42,396 bases of DNA from Zasmidium citrigriseum (taxonomy: Eukaryota; Ascomycota; Dothideomycetes; Mycosphaerellales; Mycosphaerellaceae), in the NCBI GenBank assembly GCA_002786025.1, contig NHNW01000101.1, forward strand, positions 1 through 42,396, in the 5' to 3' direction. The notes under the pieces are model-generated. The model ran no database searches. It had not been told where the DNA came from and saw nothing but the letters and a program-made list of their open reading frames with translations. A program made the position numbers and the translations under genes. Below are positions 1 through 10,975 of this stretch, piece by piece. Numbering within the stretch: position 1 is the first letter of the stretch; each line of letters opens with the position of its first letter.

Positions 1-1314
1 AGCGTTCCTTATCTTAGAATTCGAGTACTCTAACTTACTAGCTATCTACGCGAAACGCGTTACCCTTATATCGAAGGATATAGCTCTATATAAAAAGCTA
101 TAGTAGCGCTAGACTAGCCGAGATTAGTAAGAACTATACTAATAAATATCTATTCTTCCCTAAGTCTTTCCGTATATTTCCCTACGTTTTTAAGCGGTAT
201 ATAAAGGGTTTTTACCCGTAGTAAAGTATAAGGTAAAGTATAATCCTTGCGGCTTACTATATGTTTTTTCCCTAGCTTCTACTAGCTACGTAGGCCGGCT
301 ATAGCTCCTTCCCTATATTCTTTAGTATACCTACTATTATATATATCTATAACGTTATACGAAACGCTAGTATAAAATACTAGTCGTAATCTTAAACCCT
401 CCGATACTATACTACCTACCCCTACCGCCGCCTTAGCCCGTTTCGAGCGCTCTAACTACCTACGACGCCCGGAAAAATTTATATATACTTTACCTTACCT
501 TATTATAGCGCGTATAAAAAGACCTACTATATAAGCTAAGGCGTTAGTAGCGAAAGCGCCTCGTAGGTAGCTCTCTACTAAGGTACTACTAGGTATTACT
601 CGTACGTACAATATTAAGATACCGAGCGTAAATAGTTAGGAAGGCCGTACTTTAACGCCTTAGTAGTAACTTTATAAGCTCGTAGCTAGTACTCGTAGCT
701 AGTAGGTTACTAACGCTTTAATAGAGAGATACTTTCGAGAGACGCGACGTCTCTAGGAAATTCTACTTAACTAGGAAATCCCCTTCGCGCTATTCTCGCG
801 CCTTATACAGGAAATAGTATAGAAAGAGTACGTAGACTAGGCCGAGAGAGTTAGGCGTTATATTAAAGATAAGGGCAAATATATTTATTTCGAGCTACGC
901 TAGAAGAAAGATACAATCTAAGCTCTCTAATATACTATAGTATACGTACTATACGATATATTTAAAGGTATATTCTACGTAGCTAGTAAGCGTAGCTAGC
1001 GTATACTAATAATTTTTAGCCGCTAACCTTATTACGCTTAACGGAAAGCGTATTACGCTTATATAGAAGGACCTTTATACCCTTAGTCGGATCCTTAAGA
1101 TCTATAATAACTTCGAGCTATACGGTACGATAGACGCTCCCTACCTAAGAGCTACTATTAGTATCGGTCTTAAGAAGTAAATTACCTACCTAAATAATAA
1201 GAGATAAGGTAAAGTTAACTCTCGTATTATTATAAACGATAATAACGAAGCGGCGTTCTAGGCCTAAGAGGAGTAATATAAGGGTAATAGAGGCTAGAAG
1301 CGCCTCGTCTAGGA

Positions 1315-1476
1315 TAGCTAGCGTACGCTACGTAAGAGAACTCGAGTTACCTTACCTAAGCCTATTAGTAGCTAGCGTACGCTACGTAAGAGAGGACCTC
1401 GAGTTACCTTACCTAAGCCCGTTAGTAGCTAGCGTAATCTACGTAAGAGAGCTCGAGTTACCTTACCTAAGCCCGT
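1315..1476 (+). repeat. Three-copy 54/57-bp tandem repeat in a coding relic
   Basis: Three direct copies start at 1315, 1369 and 1426, each beginning TAGCTAGCGT and containing CTCGAGTTACC followed by TTACCTAAGCC. The periods are 54 and 57 bp, both multiples of three, and the array runs straight into a GAA-repeat at 1478-1497. Periods that preserve frame suggest that it once encoded a repeated protein segment. Confidence 0.8.
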
Positions 1477-1704
1477 CGAAGAAGAAGAAGAAGAATAAGA
1501 CGGTAGCGATAAAGAGGCTCTTTAGCGTCGTATCGATAAAACGGATAGAGAGCTAAAACGATTATCGTTACGCCTCGAGAGAATAGAGGCCGATAAAGAA
1601 GAAGGCTTAAGTAATAAGAGTACTAGCTATATAGACCGTATTATATAGTATAAGTTACGTAGCTAGTATATATAGCCGGTATTTACTAACGATATCTAGT
1701 AAAA

Positions 1705-2640
1705 CGTAAACGAGAGAAGAAGATAGCTAGGAAGGCTAAGGTAAAGAAGAAGCTAGCCGCCTAGAAGAAAGCGGAGAAGGCTACTAAGAAGTAGACTAAT
1801 AATAACCGTAAATACTATATAATCCTCTAACGCGTCTAGGGCTAGGTCGATATTAAGGACTTTAAGATTACTACGGACGAGGCTAAGTATATTAATAGCC
1901 TACTAAGGGACTTTTAGAACTACGCTAAGACGAAGGCTAGTCGTAAGCCCCTACCGGATTAGATAGGCGATATAGTCGATCCTAACGTCTGTCCGACTAT
2001 TAAAGCCTAACCTAGTAAGAAGGCGACCCCTAAGAAGACTCCGCTATAGCTAACGACTAGAGTAGTATAGGCGCCTAACTCTAGCGTAGCCGGCGACCGT
2101 AGCTAGTAGGAAGACGAAGAACGAAAGTAAGAATAGGCGATAAATAAGGCGTAGCTAATCGCCGAATATATCTAGAACTAGAAGGATATTAAGGTCCTTA
2201 AGATTCGAAAGGATAAGGCGGACGTAGCTAACGCGCTACTTAAGTAGTAGTAGACGGAGTTTCGCGCCTAGCGCCCTAAACCTCCCGTAGGTTATCCTTA
2301 GGAAGAGTAGGCTAAAAAGTAGCCTACTATCGGTAAATAAGATAGTATTAATATCTATTAGCTACCCGAGGAGCCCGTAGCCGGTAGTAGTAGCTAGTAG
2401 CTAACCGAGACTATTACGACTAATACTTAGGTATCGCCGAGTAAGTAGCTAGTAGAGGCTAGTACGAAGGAGCCTTAGGATATACCGACCGAGTAGCTAG
2501 TAGAGGCTAGTACGAAAGAGACTTAGGACCCGCCGCCCTAGTAGTAGGCTAAGGAACCGTAGACTAAGACTAGTACTAGAGAGAATACCGCCTAAAGTAG
2601 AGGCTTAAGAGATAATTTGTTTTTTAAGCGATATTAAGAG
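1705..2640 (+). pseudogene. RIP-killed coding relic, Lys/Glu-rich, unidentified
   Basis: In the frame starting at 1705, roughly 300 codons run with no stop other than TAA and TAG, the codons RIP makes from CAA, CAG and TGG. TGA cannot arise because TG is gone. The readable codons are rich in AAG, GAG, GCT and GAT, as expected of a charged protein. Upstream, 1478-1690 reads similarly in another frame, so an intron or indel probably lies near 1690-1705. A two-copy 48-bp direct repeat (2445 and 2493) lies in the same frame. It is probably a transposon-encoded protein, but I do not recognise the family. Confidence 0.5.
2445..2540 (+). repeat. Two-copy 48-bp direct repeat
   Basis: GTAGCTAGTAGAGGCTAGTA followed by CGAA occurs at 2445 and again at 2493. 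The 48-bp period equals 16 codons and lies inside the relic frame that begins at 1705. Confidence 0.7.
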
Positions 2641-3251
2641 CGACGATACCCCTACTCCCCCCCCCCTCCTTAAAAGTTATATAGCTTACCTCTTTACTAT
2701 ACTACTTCCCCTACCTAATATTATATAGCCGATTAATACTTTGTCTATATAAAGATTAAATATATCTTTTCTCTATTTATAGCCTACTTTAGCCTAGTAG
2801 GCCTACTAAGGCCTACTCGATTTTTCCTAGGCCTAGAAGCCTAATTTTAATAGGCCTAGTTCTAGGCCGTAGGCCTAGCCTAACCTAACCTAGCCTACCT
2901 CGGCATCTATTATTAAAAGCGCTATATATTATAGAGGTAATAGAAGGACGTTATAGAAGGCGCTCTAGTTATATTAGTTAGAAGTTAAGTTAGTTATAGG
3001 AAAGTAGGTACTAAGCTAATTATATAGTATAGACTAAACTATAAGTTATATAATAGTCTAAGCTAGGCCTACTATATAAATAGTATATAACTTTAGTATA
3101 TTAGGATTATATATAGGTCCTTCTCTACTTTTATCTTTTTAGTTAGCTCTTTAGTATAACTACTATATAAGATCTATATCTATTCTATATATCTATACTT
3201 AGTAAAGTAAATACTATACTAATATAGAGTATATTATATTTTATTAAATGT

Positions 3252-3533
3252 CTATACTACGTCTATTAGGTATAACTACTATACTAAGTCCCTATATCTT
3301 AGGGCGCGAGCTAAAAGTAGTAGATATACTATACCTAGTCTATAGCTATACTAAGTCTATAAGGTATAACTAGTACCTTAAGTCCCTAGATCTCGGGGCG
3401 CGAGCCTAAAACGCTATATATACTATACCTAGTCTATAGCTATACTAAGTCTATAAGGTATAACTAGTACCTTAAGTCCCTAGATCTCGAGGCGCGAGCC
3501 TAAAACGCTATATATACTATACCTAGTATATAG
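3252..3533 (+). repeat. Three-copy 94-bp tandem repeat
   Basis: Copies start at 3252, 3346 and 3440, exactly 94 bp apart. Copies 2 and 3 are almost identical; copy 1 is more diverged. Each contains GGTATAACTA, TCCCTA and a GGCGCGAG core, ending with CTATACCTAGT. The array stops about 50 bp before the inverted-repeat element at 3583, so it may be subterminal repeats of the same or a neighbouring transposon. Confidence 0.85.
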
Positions 3534-3582
3534 CTATACTATACCTTTTAGACCCGAGCGTTACTATAGGTAATATAAGCGG

Positions 3583-4184
3583 GGAGTATACGGCTATAGT
3601 ATAGCTATACTACTATAATTAGCTCGCTTAAGGAGACGCTAGCTTATATCCGCCCTTATTAGGGTCGCCGAGAATTTTATTATAACTATATTATAGATAT
3701 ATATATAGTTATAGTATAGGCGTTATAAAGACGTATATATATTTATAATATAGTTATATATATTCTAAGTATTACCGTCGTTCGAAGTATATATACTATA
3801 GTATAGCGTCGTAATTTAAGGAAGTATATACGGCTGTACTATAGGCGACCTATAGCTAAAGTAATAAACCTATACTACTTTATCCTATAACGAGAGTAGT
3901 ACGGCTATAGTATAGCTATTATTTAGCTAGTCGGTATATCTTTTAATTTACCTATAGTAGATAATAGAGTATCTATATTTACTATAAGCTATCTATTATA
4001 GTAATAATATATACCTAAGCTATAGCTATATATATAGCTATATAGTACCTAGCCTATACCTATATATATAGTAGTACTATACCTATAATAAAATTCTCGG
4101 CGACCCTAATAAGGGCGGATATAAGCTAGCGTCTCCTTAAGCGAGCTAATTATAGTAGTATAGCTATACTATAGTCGTATATTC
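3583..4184. mobile_element. RIP-decayed element with ~100-bp terminal inverted repeats
   Basis: The left arm (about 3583-3683) and right arm (about 4084-4184) are reverse complements of one another. The core arm sequence, including GCTCGCTTAAGGAGACGCTA and AGGGTCGCCGAGAATTTTAT, matches perfectly on both sides over about 90 bp. Mismatches near the outer ends are G/A differences of the RIP type. The span is about 600 bp with no coding frame, which fits a non-autonomous DNA transposon (MITE or foldback element). I could not identify a target-site duplication. Confidence 0.8.
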
Positions 4185-4740
4185 TAGTCTATTTCTACCT
4201 CCCCGCCGTAGGCTTATAGTAGTACTATAGCTATACCGAGGACTTCCTCCTATTTTTTATATCTATACTACGTTATAGCCTATATAACTATATTAGAGAA
4301 TACCGAATATATACCTTATACGTATTCTACGTCTATACTTCGATCGTTATATAGTTTTATATAGATATATAAAATAAGAATATTAAACGATAAGTTTTTA
4401 TATAAGTTTATATTTAAATTTATAGCTTTTACTACTTTTATTCTATTACTACTCTACGCTTATTATATAAGAGCGCTACTACTATAGACATTTTCTTTTA
4501 GTCCTATAGAACTACCTATAGAAGTATCTAATAAAAAGATAGGTTCTAGAGTAAGATATAGCTAGAAATATACTAAGCGGCCGTACGATAGCTATATAAT
4601 AGCCGTAGGAGCTAGGGCTAGACTACCTAGATAGAATATAAATATAGTTATAGTATAGCCGTAGTATTATTATCTATCTATAGAACTAACTACTATACGG
4701 TAGGTTAGTATAGCTAGCTACTAGGCCTAGCCTAGCCGTA

Positions 4741-6160
4741 ATTGCCTAGCTCTTAAGCGCGCTAGTAATATAGCTATAGCATAGGCGTATATTAACCTTA
4801 ATCCCTCTAATTATAATACGGTACCTAGTAGGGTTATTACGGCTACTATATAGGCGTACCTTAGGTATATCCTTATTAGCCTAGATACCCTTACTTATAC
4901 CCTTACGTTCCTTACTATAGTAGTATAGCTATCTATTAGCTATACGTTAGCTATACGTATACTACTTATAGCGCCTACTACGGGAAATACGGCCCTAGTA
5001 CACCTATAGTATTACTATATACGCTATATACGGGAAATTAAGGATACTAATACTAGTAGGTAGGTAATAGAACCTAAGGTAGAGTAGGAGGGGGTATACC
5101 TATACTAGAGGTATACGCTAGCTATAGTTAAGGTATCCTAAAGCTAGGTAGCTAGCCGTACTACTAAAGGGCCTATAGAATAGCTATCGGATTCCCGGCT
5201 TATTATTCTATAACCCTATTAAGGGTAGCCGCTTACGCTTCTATAAGCGTAGACTCGGTATCCTCTCTTCGTATCCGAGACGCTACTTCTATTTCTCGCT
5301 AAAGTCTTACCCGCTAGACTATATTAACCCTATAGAACAATTAGTATATAGGTATAGTATAGCTATAGAGCGCCCTTACGATATATCGCTAATCGCTAGC
5401 GAGGCCTTCGTAGTTAGTACTAGGGACGAGGTTATAAGCGGAGGCGGTATCTAAAGGTTATTATAGTTTACCGACTATACTACGCTCCTACTACGGCTAG
5501 ACGATAAGCGTCTAGTATTTCGAGGCCTTATACTCTTACTCCTTAACTTCCTCGAATACGACTTAGGACTAGTATATAGCTCGTCTATAGGTATACTACG
5601 TCTAGACGTTAGCGCTATAGATACTATAGACGATCTACGTATATAGTTTAGGAGTTCCGATTAGTTATCGTCGTCGAGAATAGACTCGACCCGTACGTCG
5701 AAATTACTCTATCTCTATAGAGCTTTCTTTATACGCTTATTCTCTATATAAGTTAGTAAGATACTATAGTCGCGATATAGTAATAATATAGCCGTATAGT
5801 CTCTAAGTAGGCTATTAATCGTCCGCTTCGTCGCTATCTAGTTTCGCTATATATAGAGAGTTCTAAACTCCTCTCGGGTAAGAAGCTCGTTATAGTCTTA
5901 GAGATTAAGATCTCGAATACTATTATAGTTAGTATACGGTCGTACTATATATATAGTATATACGTAGTAATACTAGTTACTAGATTAAGGGCCTTTCCGA
6001 AGGAATAGCTCTTATTTCTAGACTACTCGTTAGAGTTAGTATCTCCGCGGTAGTTAAGCTAGACCCGTTTATCTATTTCGGAATAGTTAGGATTTAGGCT
6101 AGTAGCGATTACTATATTTACCTTATCCTTAGCCTATTCGACGACGCCCTTATAGTTATA
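4741..6160 (+). pseudogene. RIP-killed coding relic, unidentified
   Basis: The plus-strand frame through 5209 stays open for long stretches (about 77 codons without a stop after 5209) and is broken only by TAA and TAG from about 4741 to about 6160. In DNA this rich in TA, a frame with so few stops is unexpected unless it once coded. The decoded product has no motif I recognise; it is presumably a transposon protein. The ends are approximate and the frame may cross lost introns. Confidence 0.4.
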
Positions 6161-8770
6161 CTCTATATACGGCTATATTAGTACTATCTTATAGCTATTA
6201 TATAGGCGTACGTACGTTAAAGTAGCTAGTAATAGCTAAAATAATTAGCCTACGAGTCTATATCGAGTAGCTATATTATATAGTCTACGTCGGTCCCTAG
6301 GAGCTACTAGACCTTTACGATATCGCGAATATTTCGATAGAAATATACTTAGTATATTATAAGTATACGCCGTATATACTATTACTATAACCGTTTTAGC
6401 TTAACTAGATCGAGGGTTTAGAGATATTAGCCTAGTCCTAACTAGTTATTAGTATACCTATACCTCGGCTATATTAGGGCTATACCTAATATCTATACTC
6501 CGGATTAATCTATTATAATATAATAGAATCCTTCGCTATCGTTCCGAAGGTACGCCTATTAGACCTAACTCGATCCTACGGCTATAGTAAGAGCTTAGAA
6601 TACCCGTATAAAGAGCGTATAGTACATAATCTTATTCTAGGTACTATTCGTAATATATCGGGCGAGTATAAAGACTAGTATTATATTAGTAACGTATAGC
6701 TATACTATAGTAGTAGTATACTCTTACTAGTAAGAAGCTCTATTATAAATAGAACTTCGTTTATATTAGACTCGCTAAACCGCTTATAAGATATATCGAC
6801 TTCGAAGGCCTCCTACTATATAAAGGCTATAGCTTAGTCGTAGTAAAAGTATATAATATAGTACGTACCGTACTCGTCTTAATAGTAATCGCGGATATAT
6901 CGCTATTAGAAAGTTCGTTAGTATAACTATCGTATACCTATATTCTATATATACGTCGCCCTTAGTAAGTGTCTTCTCTTATTTAAACTTATATAAGACC
7001 GTATTATAGTCCTTCGCGCTAGGGTAGTAGAGTAGCTTTATCCTTTATATAAAGGTATCGATTCGAGAGGTCGTATTTAACGTATTCTCTAGCTAACCTT
7101 AGCTCTTAATATTATACTCTACTAGCTATACTTTAAACGTAGGGTACTACTATAGCTTAGCTATATACTATTAATATAGCCGCGGTATAGCTATATATCG
7201 GCTATACTTACCTATTATTATAGTTAGATCCTTAGCTCGCTATATAACGTCCTAAAGCTCGTCTCGAATATAGCTAATAAGGAGGTTTAGTAGTAGTAGC
7301 GGGTAGGTATAAGTTCCTTTAGATATAATAAGGATATATAGCGTCTTTACTAAATCCTTAGGAACGATAAAGGTAATAACTACCTAGTAGCTAATCGTAC
7401 GAAGGCGGCCCTTACCCTAGGGATAGTCTATAACTATATAGTATTAATATAGCTATACTCTAGCTATAGTATACTTATAGTATATCTTACGGGAGACCGT
7501 TATTTACTTAATAACTATATAGTTCTTCGTAGGTAGTAGTAGCGGGTTCTAAAGTATCTCCTCGAGTATTTTAGTAGACTACTTCCTATACTTAGGGAGA
7601 GATTAGTAGAAGTAACCTAGATAGGTATCTAGATACTAGTTTATATAAATAAGCTATTATTCGCGATAGCTAGATATACTCTATACTAAGGTTAGCGTAT
7701 AGCTATAGTACGGCGATATTATAACTATACTAGGTAGCTCGCTATCCGAAAAGCTATACGATATATACGATACTACTCCTTATAGAGCTTATTTTTAGCC
7801 TTTATCTAACAAATAGTAAAGTATAGCCTATATACGGGCTTAGTATAGCTATAACGCTAGTATATTATTACTTACGCTCTTATATTTTCTACCCTACTAA
7901 GTAGATCTTCTCCCTCGTTAACGGCTTAACTAGTTACTATCTACCTCTTAAACTATAGGGGTATAGTACGCTTACGCTATACCTAAAACTCGCTCGTAGG
8001 ACTAGCGTTAGTATAATTCTAGGCTAAGGTCTCGTTAGTAGAAAACTCGTATACCTTATACCTACTATATACTTTCTTAACTCGTATAGCTAGAGTATTA
8101 TTAAGCTAATAATATATTATAGGCTAAGGCTAGGCTTTTTATAAAGCCCTATACTAGATCTACGATATTATTAGCCTATATAACTATACGCTAGCTACGG
8201 TATAGCTATACTATATACCTCGTACTCTAATACTAGTAGTATAGTAGCGACTATCTTTCTAGTTTTAGAGTTAATAGGTAGTATAGCTAGGAAGTACTTA
8301 TTACTCGCGATATATACGACTATATAATAGCCTTATAGATAGGACTTTAGATAGCTTAGGATAATATTAGTAAACTCGAATTCTAAAGTATATATAGCGC
8401 TAGTTATAACTATTATTAGGAGCGTTCTAAGGCTTTTTTCTAGCTATAGTATAGCTTAATTTAAGTCGCCCTTAGGCTATATATTCGTATTACCTTCGGG
8501 CTATACTATAGTTAGTAGTCTAGGCTAGGCCTACTACTTAGTACGGTTAGCTTAGGGTTATTATATAACTATAATATAGGGATACGTACTTCTTTAATAT
8601 TTTCTAGGAGCGTACGCTACTCGTACCTCTCCTCGAATTCTAGGTCTAGCTAGTATTAATCTATAGTATAGGTAACGTATAAGCGTACTAAAAAGGTTAG
8701 GAAAAGGAAGAGGAAGCGATAGGGGCGGTTAATAGTCTCTTAACGCTAAAGCTCGCTTAACTACGCTAAT

Positions 8771-9418
8771 GTTGCCTTAACCCGTGCACTGTCTACTCTT
8801 CCCTATACCACTAAAGTCAAATTTAGCTTTGCGAGCCCGCTTTGCCGCCTGTTAAGCGAGTATAAACCTGATCAAGGACTAGTAGCTGCACGTCGCCTAG
8901 CCGTCAGATTGTATCCCGTTCGAGCTTTGGACGAGTGTCTACCCTCGATGTCCCGGTCAAAGTGGAAGATGTCTCTAATCCCTAACTCTCTCAACAACGG
9001 TTAAGAGTGCAACATTGCATCCAATAGCTTAGACTCGCGTGCTCTCGTGGAGAGAGCTGATTTTCCAGTTTGAGCGTAAGAGGGAGGATACAGAAAGAGG
9101 GCTTTCCGAAGCTCCGAAAGTCTCAGTATTCTCGTGGCCTCTCACTCGAACAAGTTTCTGGAGCCCAAGACCTCATCCATACCGTTCTTGGTCCGAGTAG
9201 TTCGAAGTTTCGTAGAGGAGCGCACGGCTGTAAGCGGCGGCGGAATGCTCACACAGAGTACCGCTGCGCAAGGCAAGAGGAACACCGTGGGCCCAAAACC
9301 GGCAATATCATGGTCATCTTGTGCAATCGGTCATGAGTTTTCTGTCATGTTCAAAAGTGGGCATACATCTCAGCTCAAAGTTTCTCTGCCATTTCTCGTT
9401 CCAGGCAGACCACTCACA
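8771..9418. other. Gene-poor border and presumed GST leader
   Basis: CA and TG dinucleotides become normal here, marking the edge of the RIP block. The segment lies upstream of the GST-like gene and presumably holds its promoter and leader. No convincing gene is seen; the frame upstream of the GST ATG opens only from a GTG and is not conserved-looking. Confidence 0.6.
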
Positions 9419-10192
9419 ATGACATTGGCAAGACTGGACCAAGCCGAGTACGAGTTGATTCATTGGCCGAAGATACCAGGAAGAGGCGAATTCATCCGTC
9501 TGATGTTCGAAGTAGCCGGTGTTTCCTACAAAGATACGCCGCTCTTGGTCGACGATCCGGTTGCCTATCGTCCGTTTCACGACAAGGTCTTCCAGAGCGA
9601 AGCTGACCCTCCCCCATTCGCGCCTCCAATACTTCGACATGGCCAGCTGACAATGTGGCAAACGCCCAACATCCTGATGTATCTTGGCCAGCGCCTCGAT
9701 CTGGCACCATCATTGGAAGAGGACCAACATGGAGCATTTCATGTCAACGCTCTTGCTCTCACAGCTCTTGATGGCCTCTCGAATGCTCCGCACGACGTCC
9801 ATCATCCCATTGCTGTGATGTGGGACTATGAGCAGCAACGAGAAGCTGCCTTGCTACGAGCTGCTGACTTCCGCCAGAATCGTCTTCCAAAGTGGCTGGA
9901 CTACTTTGAGCAAGTCTTGACATCTCCGTCGAGCCAGGGACGAGAGTATCTGTACGGCCGGAAGCTGACCTATGCCGATCTTGTCTTGTTCCAATGCCTA
10001 GATGGAACCTCGTTCGCCTTTCCTAAATGTGTGAGCAAGTTACGTGCATCAGCGGAGTATGGAAGAGTGTGGGAATTGTATGAAAGGGTGAAGGGCCTGG
10101 ATAGAATCGAAAAGTATCTCGCGACTGAGCGGAGACGGCCGTACGGATTGGGCTTGTACAGGCATTACCCTGAGCTGGATGATGAGGATTAA
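9419..10192 (+). CDS. Glutathione S-transferase-like protein
   Basis: A single-exon frame of 257 aa. The N-terminal thioredoxin-fold part (about residues 10-95) has the GST-type start YELIHWP, GRGEFIRLMFEVAG after it, and WQTPNILMYLG, where the QTPNI segment corresponds to the glutathione-binding QS/ET-I motif. The C-terminal helical domain contains LTYADLVLFQ, which fits the conserved S/T-x-x-D N-capping box of GST helix 6. Known GSTs conjugate glutathione to electrophiles or act in redox reactions; the substrate here cannot be inferred. I chose the ATG at 9419 because GST similarity begins at once after it. The gene lies only about 650 bp from the RIP block. Confidence 0.82.
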   Translation: MTLARLDQAEYELIHWPKIPGRGEFIRLMFEVAGVSYKDTPLLVDDPVAYRPFHDKVFQSEADPPPFAPPILRHGQLTMWQTPNILMYLGQRLDLAPSLEEDQHGAFHVNALALTALDGLSNAPHDVHHPIAVMWDYEQQREAALLRAADFRQNRLPKWLDYFEQVLTSPSSQGREYLYGRKLTYADLVLFQCLDGTSFAFPKCVSKLRASAEYGRVWELYERVKGLDRIEKYLATERRRPYGLGLYRHYPELDDED

Positions 10193-10975
10193 AATAGCAT
10201 GCTGCGAGGACATGGCTTCGTGGTGACGGTGCCGGTGGTATGGTTGACTTCGACTTCACTTCTTCTTCCTTCTCTCGTTCCACAAGTCGTTTTTCTCATG
10301 ATCTCGCGCATCGCACCTTCAGTGCTCAACGCATCGATGAGGCCTCCAGAATCTGATGCCGGCCGCATGTTTTGATGCCCCAAGAGATTGTGCTTCGTTG
10401 AAGTCAAGACGTTGGCGACTTCCCACACTCACGGCGGCCAAAATGCGAGGACAGCGGCCGCTCGCGAAGCTGAAACACATCTTCGAGAATCATGTCAATG
10501 CGATGCAAGGCATGGATTCCACGGTCTCTTCCTCGGGCTCGTCGTCCAAATACGGGAGCGAAAGCGAATGTCCGGAAGTCCTGGAGGAGGGATGGTGTTG
10601 TCAACCCTAGGAGGAAGCGGCCGCTCACGTATGCCTTGTCGCGGGTCTTTTGGATGCTTGCATGGCTCTAGTGTGTCTTGCCGGCCGTAATGCAGCCACT
10701 GATGATGACATTACTGGTTCTGTTGATGGAGATGTCGAAGACAAGAAAAAAGATTGGGATGGAACGGCTTCCAATCGCCCCGACTCCGCCATTGACGCGC
10801 TTGGCACGAACAAGTTGGAAAGCTTTCTGCAAACTCCGTGCGGCTTCTGGAGCTTCACATTTCCCTAAAGCCCGCAACCCGTGGCGCCTGCAGAAAGGCA
10901 CGCGGCCGCTTGCTTGTTCATACGTACTGCATGCACTGGTGGTGGTGTTGGCGTTCCGGGCGTCCTTGAGTTGAT
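10193..10975. other. Intergenic, no gene seen
   Basis: This separates the GST-like gene from the NAPE-PLD-like gene. Several short overlapping frames exist on both strands but none has family resemblance or splice support. It presumably holds the terminator of the first gene and the promoter of the next. Confidence 0.5.

Larger units (their letters stand above)
1..8770. repeat. RIP-saturated repeat block, left flank
   Basis: The dinucleotides CA and TG are nearly absent: only a couple of TG and no CA occur in the first 270 bases, and a few dozen isolated cases in the whole block. TA, CG and GC stay common. This is the pattern left by repeat-induced point mutation, which in Pezizomycotina changes C to T mainly in CpA on either strand of duplicated DNA. 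Abundant CpG argues against ordinary methyl-CpG decay. With TG gone, ATG and TGA are both eliminated, so no intact coding region is present. Normal composition returns over about 8,765-8,800. The block is probably several stacked transposon relics; no family could be named by eye. Confidence 0.9.

Noticed and set aside
2650..2675. Poly-C run as a regulatory element
   Set aside because: It is a short homopolymer in dead repeat DNA, where CpC is not a RIP target and so is simply preserved.
1315..3533. CRISPR-like repeat arrays
   Set aside because: The repeats are contiguous tandem copies without spacers, in fungal RIP-mutated DNA; they are not CRISPR.
9134..9418. N-terminal extension of the GST-like protein
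   Set aside because: The frame is open but begins at a GTG, has no ATG, and the extension has no GST resemblance; translation from 9419 fits the family.
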